From Bacteroidota bacterium (GTDB lineage Bacteria > Bacteroidota > Ignavibacteria > UBA10030 > UBA8401): a stretch of 64,000 bases of DNA. Made by a program: the position numbers and the translations under genes. The DNA lies in contig WBUG01000002.1 in NCBI GenBank assembly GCA_008933835.1, forward strand, positions 126,929 through 190,928, given 5' to 3'. Each line of letters begins with the position of its first letter. The stretch's first letter is position 1. Shown in pieces: positions 24,838 to 33,632 of the stretch. The notes under the pieces are model-generated. The model saw only the letters and a list, made by a program, of their open reading frames with translations. It searched no databases and was not told the origin of the DNA.

Positions 24838-27800
24838 ATGCTGAAGTTCTTGAGCAAGCTGTTCGGCAGCAAGAAGGAACGCGACGTCGAAGCGCTGAAA
24901 CCGCTGGTGGCGGAGATCAATGCCCACTATGAGACGCTGCAGGGGTTGACGGACGACGAACTCCGCGGTCGCACGCAGGAGTTCCGCCGCCGCATCGCGG
25001 AGTCCGTGCAGGAGACGCGCGACGCCATCGCCGTGCTGCATGACCGTCTGAACGGCGAATCGGAACCGGAGAAGCGGGAGGAGCTGCTCACCGAGCTCGA
25101 GGAGCTCGAGAAGGAGGAACTGCAGGGCATCCGCGACGCGCTGGACGCCCTGCTGCCCGAAGCGTTCGCCGTGGTGAAGGAGACATGCCGGCGGCTCGTC
25201 GGACAGGAATGGAACGTGGTCGGGCACATGGTGAAATGGGAGATGGTGCCGTACGACGTGCAATTAATGGGCGGCATCGTGCTGCACCAGGGGAAGATCT
25301 CCGAGATGGCGACGGGCGAAGGGAAGACCCTCGTCGCCGTGGCGCCGATGTACCTGAACGCCCTGGCAGGTCGGGGAGTGCATCTGGTGACCGTCAACGA
25401 CTACCTCGCACGCCGAGACAGTGAGTGGATGGGGAGGGTCTTCCTGTTCCACGGCATGTCGGTCGGATGCATCGTGCAGAACCAGAACCCGTTCCTCCGC
25501 CGTGAACAGTACAACTGCGACATCACGTACGGTACGAACAACGAGTTCGGGTTCGACTACCTGCGCGACAACATGGTCCATACGTCGGAGGAGATGGTCC
25601 AGCGCGGGCACTACTACGCCATCGTGGACGAAGTGGACTCGGTGCTCATCGACGAAGCCCGGACGCCCCTCATCATCAGCGGTCCGGTGGAGGTGGACGA
25701 CCACAAGTACAATGAAATGAAGCCGCGCGTGGACCGGATCGTGAGTACGCAGCGCAACTTCGTGGCGAGGATCGTGGGCGAGGCCGAGAAGCTCTATGCG
25801 GACGGGAAGATGAAGGAGGCCGGCGTCCTCTTCCTCCGTGCCTACCGCGGGGAACCGAAGAACAAGAAGCTCGCCAAGATGTTCGCCGAGGGGGCGCCCA
25901 AGAAACTGATGCTCGAGACCGAAGCGGAGTACATGGCCGAGCAGAACAAGCGGATGCACGAGATCGACGACGAACTGTTCTACTCCATCGACGAGAAGAA
26001 CCATTCCATCGATCTCACCGAGAAGGGACGGGAGTTCCTCGCCAGCGGTACGGACAAGGACATGTTCCTCCTCCCCGACATCGGCACCGAGATGAGCGCC
26101 ATCGAGGGGGACACGTCGCTCACCGCGGAGGAACGGCAGGTGAAGAAGGACGAAGTGAACAAGCGGTACGCCGAACGGAGCGACCGCGTCCACACCGTCC
26201 GGCAGCTGCTCCGCGCGTATTCGCTGTACGAGAAGGACGTGGAGTACGTGGTGACCGACGACGGCAAGGTGCAGATCGTGGACGAGTTCACCGGCCGCAT
26301 CCTGCACGGCCGGCGGTACTCGGACGGACTCCATCAGGCCATCGAGGCGAAGGAGGGGGTGCAGGTGGAGCGCGACACGCAGACGCTCGCCACCGTGACG
26401 CTGCAGAACTACTTCCGCCTCTATAAAAAGCTCGCCGGCATGACCGGCACCGCCGAGACCGAAGCGGCGGAGTTCTTCGACATCTATAAACTGGACGTGG
26501 TGGTCATCCCCACCAACAAGCCGGTGGTGCGGCAGGACCTGAACGACCTGGTCTACCGGACCAAACGAGAGAAGTACAACGCCGTCATCGCGGAGATCAA
26601 TGCGCTGCGGGAGAAGCGGCAGCCGGTGCTGGTCGGAACGACGAACGTCGAGGTCTCCGAGACCATCAGCCGCATGCTCAGCCGCGAGCGCGTCCCGCAC
26701 AATGTCCTGAACGCCAAACAGCATCAGCGCGAGGCCGAGATCGTCGCCAATGCGGGACTCCCGGGCGCGGTGACCATCGCCACGAACATGGCGGGCCGCG
26801 GCACGGACATCAAGCTCGGTCCCGGCGTCCGTGACGCGGGAGGGCTGGCCATCATCGGCACCGAACGCCACGAAGCGCGCCGCATCGACCGGCAGCTGCG
26901 CGGCCGGTCCGGCCGGCAGGGGGATCCCGGCGCCACGAAGTTCTTCCTCTCGCTCGAGGACGACCTGATGCGCCTCTTCGGCAGCGACCGCATCGCGGGC
27001 ATCATGACGAAGCTCGGGGCGGAGGAAGGGGAGGTCATCGAGCATCCGATGATCACCCGGATGATCGAACGGGCCCAGAAGAAGGTGGAGGAGAACAACT
27101 TCGGCATCCGGAAGCGCCTGCTCGAGTACGACAACGTGATGAACCAGCAGCGCGAGGTCATCTATGCGAAGCGGCGTCATGCGCTGCTCGGCGAGCAGCT
27201 CGAGGACGACGTCAACCGCATGCTGGACGACTATATCGCGGACGTGGTGGAACGACACTTCGAACCGGGGACGGTGGACGAGATGATCGACGAAGTGCGG
27301 TCCAACCTGCTCGTGAACCTCGACATCACACCGGCGGAGTTCCAGTCCCTCGGCGCGAACGGCCTCATCGAGCGCATCGGCGCCGCGGCGCGCGATTTCC
27401 TCCGCCGCAAGCGTGAATCGGTGGGGGACGAGGCGATGGCCTTCATCCGGAAGATCGCCGTCCTGCAGGTCATCGACGGACGGTGGAAGGAGCATCTGCG
27501 CGAGATGGACGACCTGAAGGAGGGAATCTACCTTCGCGCGTACGGCCAAAAGGACCCCATCCTCGAGTACAAGGCCGAAGCGTACAAGATGTTCATCGAG
27601 CTCATCGGCCTCATCAATAAGGAGGCGCTCAACCTGGTCTTCAAGCTCTTCCCCGAGAACCAGCAGCAGCTCCAGACTCAGCAGCAGAAACGTGCCCTGC
27701 AACGCGACCGCATCACCATGACGCACGCTGCGTCAGAAGGAATGGGGCTGCAGGCGCCGGCGGAACAGTCCGGACAGCCGGAACAGCGGCAGCAGTCCGC

Positions 27801-27906
27801 TCCGAAGGTGCAGCAGCTCATCGCATCGGACAAAGTGGGCCGGAACGATCCGTGTCCCTGCGGCAGCGGGAAGAAGTTCAAGAACTGTCATGGGAAAGGC
27901 CAGTAG
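24838..27906 (+). CDS. secA: Preprotein translocase subunit SecA
   Basis: A 1022-residue motor ATPase of the Sec system. The helicase motifs are clear: MATGEGKTLVAV (Walker A, about residue 160), DEVDSVLIDEARTPL (Walker B region), and ATNMAGRGTDIKLGPGV. The C-terminus ends in the zinc-binding SEC-C motif NDPCPCGSGKKFKNCHG, which contacts SecB or ribosomes. A lineage-type insertion between about residues 300 and 400 (AGVLFLRAYRGEPKNKK) is typical of long Bacteroidota-Chlorobiota SecA. Its last 17 bases overlap the start of the following lipoprotein gene. Confidence 0.97.
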   Translation: MLKFLSKLFGSKKERDVEALKPLVAEINAHYETLQGLTDDELRGRTQEFRRRIAESVQETRDAIAVLHDRLNGESEPEKREELLTELEELEKEELQGIRDALDALLPEAFAVVKETCRRLVGQEWNVVGHMVKWEMVPYDVQLMGGIVLHQGKISEMATGEGKTLVAVAPMYLNALAGRGVHLVTVNDYLARRDSEWMGRVFLFHGMSVGCIVQNQNPFLRREQYNCDITYGTNNEFGFDYLRDNMVHTSEEMVQRGHYYAIVDEVDSVLIDEARTPLIISGPVEVDDHKYNEMKPRVDRIVSTQRNFVARIVGEAEKLYADGKMKEAGVLFLRAYRGEPKNKKLAKMFAEGAPKKLMLETEAEYMAEQNKRMHEIDDELFYSIDEKNHSIDLTEKGREFLASGTDKDMFLLPDIGTEMSAIEGDTSLTAEERQVKKDEVNKRYAERSDRVHTVRQLLRAYSLYEKDVEYVVTDDGKVQIVDEFTGRILHGRRYSDGLHQAIEAKEGVQVERDTQTLATVTLQNYFRLYKKLAGMTGTAETEAAEFFDIYKLDVVVIPTNKPVVRQDLNDLVYRTKREKYNAVIAEINALREKRQPVLVGTTNVEVSETISRMLSRERVPHNVLNAKQHQREAEIVANAGLPGAVTIATNMAGRGTDIKLGPGVRDAGGLAIIGTERHEARRIDRQLRGRSGRQGDPGATKFFLSLEDDLMRLFGSDRIAGIMTKLGAEEGEVIEHPMITRMIERAQKKVEENNFGIRKRLLEYDNVMNQQREVIYAKRRHALLGEQLEDDVNRMLDDYIADVVERHFEPGTVDEMIDEVRSNLLVNLDITPAEFQSLGANGLIERIGAAARDFLRRKRESVGDEAMAFIRKIAVLQVIDGRWKEHLREMDDLKEGIYLRAYGQKDPILEYKAEAYKMFIELIGLINKEALNLVFKLFPENQQQLQTQQQKRALQRDRITMTHAASEGMGLQAPAEQSGQPEQRQQSAPKVQQLIASDKVGRNDPCPCGSGKKFKNCHGKGQ

Positions 27907-28213
27907 CGTACTGGCGCTGGCCGCCCTGCTCGCCGCCTGTGCGCCTCCCGCCGAGGAGCCGTGTGCGGCCAAATGGTCCGCCGGTCTGATGACCGCGGTC
28001 GGCGGAGCGGGGGATGACGCACGCTTCGAGGTCGTCGTCACGGTCTCGGACACGGCCGCGCTCGCGGCGGAGTTCCCCGAGCTCTCCTTCCCGAACCCGT
28101 CGGTTGCGCTGGGTCACTTGACCCGTTCCCGCATTCATGTATTATGCCGGCACACGGCGGTCCTCTCCATCGACCGACCGAAGCTCCTCAAACCGCTCCC
28201 CGTACAGAGATAG
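27890..28213 (+). CDS. Small lipoprotein resembling a subtilase propeptide
   Basis: A 107-residue predicted lipoprotein with lipobox LLAAC (Cys17). The mature part has a beta-alpha-beta pattern (FEVVVTVSDTAALAAEF ... VLSIDRPKLLKP). Its end closely resembles the end of the propeptide in the next gene's protease: SIDRPKLLKP here against YIEAPRILRP there, with the preceding helix also alignable. It may therefore be a stand-alone I9-like inhibitor or chaperone of that protease (inference). The start overlaps secA by 17 bases and has no clear ribosome site. The protease gene begins 9 bases after its stop with AGGAGG. Confidence 0.65.
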   Translation: MGKASSVLALAALLAACAPPAEEPCAAKWSAGLMTAVGGAGDDARFEVVVTVSDTAALAAEFPELSFPNPSVALGHLTRSRIHVLCRHTAVLSIDRPKLLKPLPVQR

Positions 28214-28221
28214 GAGGTCGC

Positions 28222-30396
28222 ATGGCGTTCCTCAGAATCGTGCCGCTGCTGGCGTTCGCTGCCATTCTGGCGCACGGTCAATCCGCTCCGTCCCTCACCA
28301 CCATCGATCCCCGCTTTCATAAAGACATCGAACGGCTCACGTCCCGACAGTCCGCCGCAGGCCGTCTGGCATTCTTCAAGGAATCCGGAGGGGAGTACGT
28401 CACCGACGCCGTCGTGCATGCTGGGTCGGCGGACGAAGCACGCCGGCTCGGTATCACACCGCGGACGATCCACGACGGATTCTTCACCGCCCGAATGACC
28501 TTCGCGCAGATGGAAGCGCTCAGCCGGTCGCCGTCCGTCCGCTACATCGAAGCGCCGCGCATACTGCGTCCGCGCCTGAACAAGAGTCTCGTGGACATGA
28601 AAGTGGACAAACTGCACGCCGGGCAGGTCGGTTCGACGGTCTATAAAGGTGACGGCGTCATCGTCGGCGTCATCGACAGCGGCATCGACTGGAAGCACCT
28701 CGATTTCCGGTCGGATACGGACACCACGAAGTCGCGCATCCTGTTCCTGCTGGACCAGACCACCGCACAGGAGTTCACCAAGGCGCAGATCGATAACGAG
28801 CTCGACGGAACGCCGGCCGGGATCGTCACGGAACAGGACCTCTCCGGACACGGCACTCACGTGGCGGGCGTCGCCGCCGGCGACGGCTCTGTTTCGGGCG
28901 GTACATACACCGGCGTCGCGCCGAAGGCCGACCTCATCGTGGTGAAGGCGGGAGACGACGGATTCTCCACGACGAACATCATCGACGGGATGGCGTACAT
29001 CCGGCAGAAAGCGGCGTCCGTCGGCAAACCGTACGTCATCAATATGAGCCTCGGCGGACATGACGGTCCGCACGACGGCACCTCCACGGAAGAGGTCGCG
29101 CTCGATGCGGAAACGGCGACCGGCGCCGGGCGGCAGATCGTCGTGGCGGCGGGGAACGAAGGTTCCGACGCCATCCACGCCGGAGCGACGCTGAGCCAGG
29201 GGGCCAGTACGGTCATCAAGATAAACGTTCCCGCCTACACGCCGGCAGCCGGTTCGGTGAACGACATCATCTACATGACGATGTGGTACCGGAACGGCGA
29301 CAACTTCACCGTCTCCGTCAAGACGCCGAACAACACTGTGGTGCAGGCGGCCACCGGCGGTTCGCAGACCAACGCATCGGCGAACGGTTTCGTCCGCGTC
29401 GTGAACAGCTCCTCGTCGGTGAACTCCAAGGGGGCCAGGGAATGCTACATCGAGATCTACGATAACGATGCGGCCAAACCTCCCACGGCCGACACCTCCT
29501 GGACCATCACCATCACTGCGGGAACGGTCCCGCAGGGCGGGACGTTCGACCTCTGGCTGGCGGGCTCCACCATCTCCGGTGCGGGCGGTGCTCCGGTCCA
29601 GTTCACATCCGGCCATACCTTCGCGAAACTGGTCGGCATCCCTGGGACCGCGGAAAGCGGTATCACCGTCGGTTCGTACGTTACCAAGTGGTCGTGGACG
29701 AACGTCAGCGGCAGCACGTTCTCGTACAATGGAACGGACCGGACCGATAACTTCTCGACCTTCAGCAGCATGGGACCGACCCGCGACGGACGGCAGAAAC
29801 CCGATATCAGCGCACCGGGGCAGGCCATCGGCGCTCCCCGCGCATCGACAGCATCGTTCTCTTCGGCCGTACTGCTGGCCCCCTCCAGTCGGTACGTTAT
29901 CGAACAGGGGACGAGCATGGCCGCACCGCATGTCGCGGGACTGATCGCGCTCATGCTGCAGGCGAATCCCGCCCTGACCGGGACGCAGATCCGGACGAAA
30001 CTCACCGCAACGGCTCGGAAGGATGCGAACACCGGAGCGGCGGCGACGGCGCAATGGGGACACGGCAAGGTCGATGCCCAGGCCGCGATGCAGAGCGTCC
30101 TCTCCGTGCGGCGCGTCGACGGCACCGTTCCTTCCGGTTTCTCGCTCGCACAGAACCATCCCAACCCGTTCAATCCCTCGACCACGATCGAGTTCACGCT
30201 GGCGATGCGCGCCCGCACAGCACTAAAGGTCTATAATGTCCTTGGAGCGGAACTGGCGACGCTGGCCGATGCGGAAATGGACGCCGGACGGTATTCGGTG
30301 CCGTTCGACGCCTCCGGTCTTGCGAGCGGGGTGTATCTGTACGTTCTCACCTCCGGCGGGTCGATGTCCGTCGGAAGGATGACGCTGCTGCGGTGA
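28222..30396 (+). CDS. Secreted subtilisin-like (S8) serine protease with type IX sorting domain
   Basis: A 724-residue secreted protease. Signal peptide to AHGQS (about residue 20); an I9-like propeptide (about 40-130, ending YIEAPRILRP); then the S8 domain with the catalytic Asp in GVIDSGID (about 152), His in GHGTHVAG (about 213) and Ser in GTSMAAPHVAG (about 565). A large insertion between His and Ser holds a pre-PA/beta-sandwich-like stretch. The C-terminal 85 residues (LAQNHPNPFNPSTTIEF ... GVYLYVL) form a type A sorting domain, so export should be by the type IX system, no component of which lies in the window. The start has AGGAGG. Confidence 0.93.
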   Translation: MAFLRIVPLLAFAAILAHGQSAPSLTTIDPRFHKDIERLTSRQSAAGRLAFFKESGGEYVTDAVVHAGSADEARRLGITPRTIHDGFFTARMTFAQMEALSRSPSVRYIEAPRILRPRLNKSLVDMKVDKLHAGQVGSTVYKGDGVIVGVIDSGIDWKHLDFRSDTDTTKSRILFLLDQTTAQEFTKAQIDNELDGTPAGIVTEQDLSGHGTHVAGVAAGDGSVSGGTYTGVAPKADLIVVKAGDDGFSTTNIIDGMAYIRQKAASVGKPYVINMSLGGHDGPHDGTSTEEVALDAETATGAGRQIVVAAGNEGSDAIHAGATLSQGASTVIKINVPAYTPAAGSVNDIIYMTMWYRNGDNFTVSVKTPNNTVVQAATGGSQTNASANGFVRVVNSSSSVNSKGARECYIEIYDNDAAKPPTADTSWTITITAGTVPQGGTFDLWLAGSTISGAGGAPVQFTSGHTFAKLVGIPGTAESGITVGSYVTKWSWTNVSGSTFSYNGTDRTDNFSTFSSMGPTRDGRQKPDISAPGQAIGAPRASTASFSSAVLLAPSSRYVIEQGTSMAAPHVAGLIALMLQANPALTGTQIRTKLTATARKDANTGAAATAQWGHGKVDAQAAMQSVLSVRRVDGTVPSGFSLAQNHPNPFNPSTTIEFTLAMRARTALKVYNVLGAELATLADAEMDAGRYSVPFDASGLASGVYLYVLTSGGSMSVGRMTLLR

Positions 30397-30414
30397 GCGA
30401 CTGGACATGACACG

Positions 30415-31683
30415 ATGAACGCCCTGCCGACCGGTCACACGGACGATCGTTTCCGCGATCGGGACGCGATGCTGCTGCTATCGGCCGTCGCCGCCGGTGC
30501 GGCCGTGGCCCTCTTTCCGGAGCAGCGTCTCCGGTCCCTGCTGCCGGCGCTGACCGCATCCCTCCCGGATTCGTCGTTCAGCGTCATTCACGCTCTGCGC
30601 GGGGGAGTGTTCCTCGCCGTCCTGGTCCTGTTCGTTTCGTATCTCGTTCCGTCCTTCGCCTCCTTCCTGCGTTCGGCATCGATCCGCGGTTCGCTTCCGG
30701 CGGTGCTGCGCCGTTCCGCTGCCGCTTTCGCGGTGACGGCTCTCCTCGTGTTCCCGACCACGCTCGGCATCATGGGGTCTGGATATGCATTGATGAGCAT
30801 CGATCCGTTCGCCTCCATAGACGGGAGCGACCAGCTCTATCAGCGCATCGTGATGCCCGCCGCCGCCTACTTCCTGCAGTTCAAAGGTCCGCTGCTCTTC
30901 CATCTCTTTTCCCTCCTGCTGACGTTCGGCGGATTCGTGCTGATGGGGCTCTTCTTCGCCGTCCGCGGCACGACGCTCTCCGTCGCCGAAACGCTCTCCT
31001 TCGCCGGTACGGCACTGTTCATCACGCAGTTCCAGTCCCCGGGGTATTCCGATCCGCTGCTGGTCGTGCTCATGCTGCTGACGGTGACCGTTCCCCTCGG
31101 TTCGGCGGGCCGGCTTGCGGCGGCGGCCCTGGCTCTGTTCACGCACGAATCGTCCGTGCTCGTGTTCGGGATGATGGCGCTGCTGTATTTCTCGCGACGT
31201 GAACGTCGTGTATATTTCATCATGCTTGCGGTCTATGTCGTGCTGTGGATGGTGAGCTACGGATTCGATGCGTCGGCGCTGCTGGCGGCGCGGAACGTGG
31301 GGGAGAGGAGCGCGCTGCAATGGGTCGCCGGCGAACCGCTGCTCGCCGTCGCCGGACTTCTCGTCTCGTTTAAGGCGCTCTGGCTGCTGCTGGGCATTGC
31401 CGCGGTGCGGTTCGGCGGAAAGGACCTCCTGCCGATGCTCCTGCCCGGTGTTGCGGCATGTCTGGCGGGCGTCGATACATCGAGACTGATGGTGCTCGGT
31501 TTCCTGCCGTTCCTCATGGCGGTCGACTACGTGAAACGGTACGGTCTCCTCCCGCAGCAGGCTCTGCGCGCCGTCGTGTGGAGCAACATCGTTCTTCCTT
31601 CCGTCTACGTGGCGGTGAACAGCGGACCGGTCTGGTTCAGCGGTCTGTACAGCCTTCTTTACACAGGGACCCTCCTGCGATGA
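30415..31683 (+). CDS. Polytopic membrane protein of unknown function
   Basis: A 422-residue integral membrane protein with roughly nine or ten hydrophobic segments. I do not recognise the family. Features that might help are a luminal/periplasmic SIDPFASIDGSDQLYQ loop, FTHESSVLVFGMM and CLAGVDTSRLMVLGF near the end; the placement of charged residues between helices recalls polysaccharide- or lipid-handling enzymes such as EpsG-like or GT-C proteins, but this is a guess. It begins 18 bases after the protease gene and its stop overlaps the next start (ATGA), tying it to the two TMTC-like genes downstream. Confidence 0.6.
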   Translation: MNALPTGHTDDRFRDRDAMLLLSAVAAGAAVALFPEQRLRSLLPALTASLPDSSFSVIHALRGGVFLAVLVLFVSYLVPSFASFLRSASIRGSLPAVLRRSAAAFAVTALLVFPTTLGIMGSGYALMSIDPFASIDGSDQLYQRIVMPAAAYFLQFKGPLLFHLFSLLLTFGGFVLMGLFFAVRGTTLSVAETLSFAGTALFITQFQSPGYSDPLLVVLMLLTVTVPLGSAGRLAAAALALFTHESSVLVFGMMALLYFSRRERRVYFIMLAVYVVLWMVSYGFDASALLAARNVGERSALQWVAGEPLLAVAGLLVSFKALWLLLGIAAVRFGGKDLLPMLLPGVAACLAGVDTSRLMVLGFLPFLMAVDYVKRYGLLPQQALRAVVWSNIVLPSVYVAVNSGPVWFSGLYSLLYTGTLLR

Positions 31684-33632
31684 CCGGAACGCTCCGGACC
31701 ATGCTTCGTTCCCCATCGGCCGCTCTCATCGGCATCCTCGCTGCCACGTTCCTCGTCTTCGCGCCGTCGCTGCAATTCCCGTTCACGAACTGGGACGATG
31801 ATATCCACATCACGGAGAATCCTCTGGTGCAGGGTGCGTCCTGGTCGTCCGTGCCCGAAGCGTTCGCCCCCACCGACCGCTACATGTACCATCCCGTCAC
31901 CATCCTGTCGTACATGGCGGACCAGTCTCTCTCCGGCGGAGCGGCGGCATGGTATCACACGGTGAACGTTGTCCTCCATCTGTTCAATATCATCGCGGCG
32001 TACGTCCTGCTGCGGCGGCTTCCGTTCTCGAAGGGTGTCGTACTTCTCGCCGTGGGACTCTTCGCGTTCCACCCGCTGCAGACCGAATCCGTGGTGTGGA
32101 TATCGGCCCGGAAGGAACTGCTCTACTCGTTCTTCGTCCTTCTCACCGCTATCGCCGCCGAACGGGGGTACCGTCGTCCCGGGGCGGCCTCTCTGACCGT
32201 TGCCGTCCTCCTCTTCGCGCTCGCGCTGCTCTCCAAGCCGACCGCCGTCGTCATTCCGGTCATCGCCGGTGCCGTCGTCCTCGTGCAGCGGCGTCACCCG
32301 GTCCGGACCGCGCTCGTGCTTCCCGCGGCGCTCTTGGTGCTCGCTGCGGCGTTCATGGTGTTCCTGCTGAACGTCCGGACGGAATCCGTCCCATCGTCCG
32401 TCACCGCCTACGCCGCGTGGGACCGCTGGCCGCTCATCGCGTACACGTTCGCGTTCTACCTTTGGAAGTTCTTCATCCCGGCCGGACTCTCGGCATGCTA
32501 CTCGTACCCCGCCGGCTTCACGGTGCTCCACGCCGTCGTGCTCCTGAGCATGGCGCTGCTCGCGGCGGTGCTGCTGCGGTCGGTGCGCGGGGACCGCGCA
32601 GCGCTGATCGCGGCGTTCTCGGCCGTACTGCTTCTCCTGCCGGTGTCGCAGCTCGTTCCGTTCGCGAACGCATCGCTGGTGTCGGACCGGTACGCGTACC
32701 TCCCGCTCCTGCCGATGGCGCTCTTCGTCGGGGAGGGGTTGCGCAGGACACTGCAGGGGAACGGCGCCGACGGAACGGCGGTGCGGTGGTTCGGACGCTT
32801 CGCGGTGACGGCGGCGCTCGTCATCGCCGCGCTGACCGGTGCGGAACGGACCATGGTCTGGCGCAGCAGCATCTCGTTGTTCACAGACGTCATCGCGAAG
32901 GATCCGTCGATCGCCATCGCGTACGGGAATCGGGGAAATGCGTTGGTGCGGGAGGGGCGGTACCGGGAGGGTGTCGACGATGTACATCGATTGCTGCGTC
33001 TGCACCCGGAGAACGCGCGGGCGTATTACAATCTGGGCAATGCATACAGCGGGATGGAATGGTACGACTCCGCCATTTCGTCGTACGATACCGCGTTGAA
33101 GTTGGGGTTCCGGACCACTTCCCTCTATTATAATCATGGGAATGCGCTCTACCAGGTCGGCCGGACGGACGAGGCGATGGAACGGTACCGATTCGCCGCT
33201 TCGATGGCTCCCGGGGATCACCGGCCCTGGTATAGTATGGGGGTCGTCGAGCTCGAGAGCCGCAGGAATCCGGCCGCGGCCGCCTCCCTGTTCGATACCG
33301 CGCTGCGGAGCTCACCGCATGACGCGGCGACGCTGGTCCGCAAGGCGGAAGCGTTGATGATGCTCGACCGACCCGGTGCGGCGCTCCTTGCACTGACCGA
33401 AGCGATGCGGCTCGCCCCCGGGATACGGTCGGAGTCACTGGAACGCCGCATCGATTCGTCGTTGGCCGCGACAACGGCGCGTATCGACTCGCTCTCGAAC
33501 GTCATCGACCGTTCTCCGTACGACCCCGCTCTCTATTCCGTGCGGGCGTCCTGCTTCCTTCGCACGGCGGATACCGTCCGGTGGAGGAACGACCAGATGA
33601 GGTCAGCTTCGCTGCGAGGAGCGAGGCGATGA
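31680..33632 (+). CDS. TMTC-like membrane protein with C-terminal TPR repeats (candidate O-glycosyltransferase)
   Basis: A 650-residue protein with about ten membrane segments followed by TPR repeats (about residues 410-620, for example ARAYYNLGNAYSGMEWYDSAI). The N-terminal periplasmic motif FTNWDDDIHITENP (Asp39-41) and the segment FHPLQTESVVWISARKELL (about 130-147) match the signatures of TMTC-type GT-C O-mannosyltransferases. It is therefore a candidate lipid-linked-sugar-dependent glycosyltransferase acting on exported proteins (inference). The ORF-track start at 31458 is inside the previous gene; ATG 31680 overlaps its stop by 4 bases. It overlaps the paralogue downstream in the same way. 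Confidence 0.75.
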   Translation: MTGTLRTMLRSPSAALIGILAATFLVFAPSLQFPFTNWDDDIHITENPLVQGASWSSVPEAFAPTDRYMYHPVTILSYMADQSLSGGAAAWYHTVNVVLHLFNIIAAYVLLRRLPFSKGVVLLAVGLFAFHPLQTESVVWISARKELLYSFFVLLTAIAAERGYRRPGAASLTVAVLLFALALLSKPTAVVIPVIAGAVVLVQRRHPVRTALVLPAALLVLAAAFMVFLLNVRTESVPSSVTAYAAWDRWPLIAYTFAFYLWKFFIPAGLSACYSYPAGFTVLHAVVLLSMALLAAVLLRSVRGDRAALIAAFSAVLLLLPVSQLVPFANASLVSDRYAYLPLLPMALFVGEGLRRTLQGNGADGTAVRWFGRFAVTAALVIAALTGAERTMVWRSSISLFTDVIAKDPSIAIAYGNRGNALVREGRYREGVDDVHRLLRLHPENARAYYNLGNAYSGMEWYDSAISSYDTALKLGFRTTSLYYNHGNALYQVGRTDEAMERYRFAASMAPGDHRPWYSMGVVELESRRNPAAAASLFDTALRSSPHDAATLVRKAEALMMLDRPGAALLALTEAMRLAPGIRSESLERRIDSSLAATTARIDSLSNVIDRSPYDPALYSVRASCFLRTADTVRWRNDQMRSASLRGARR

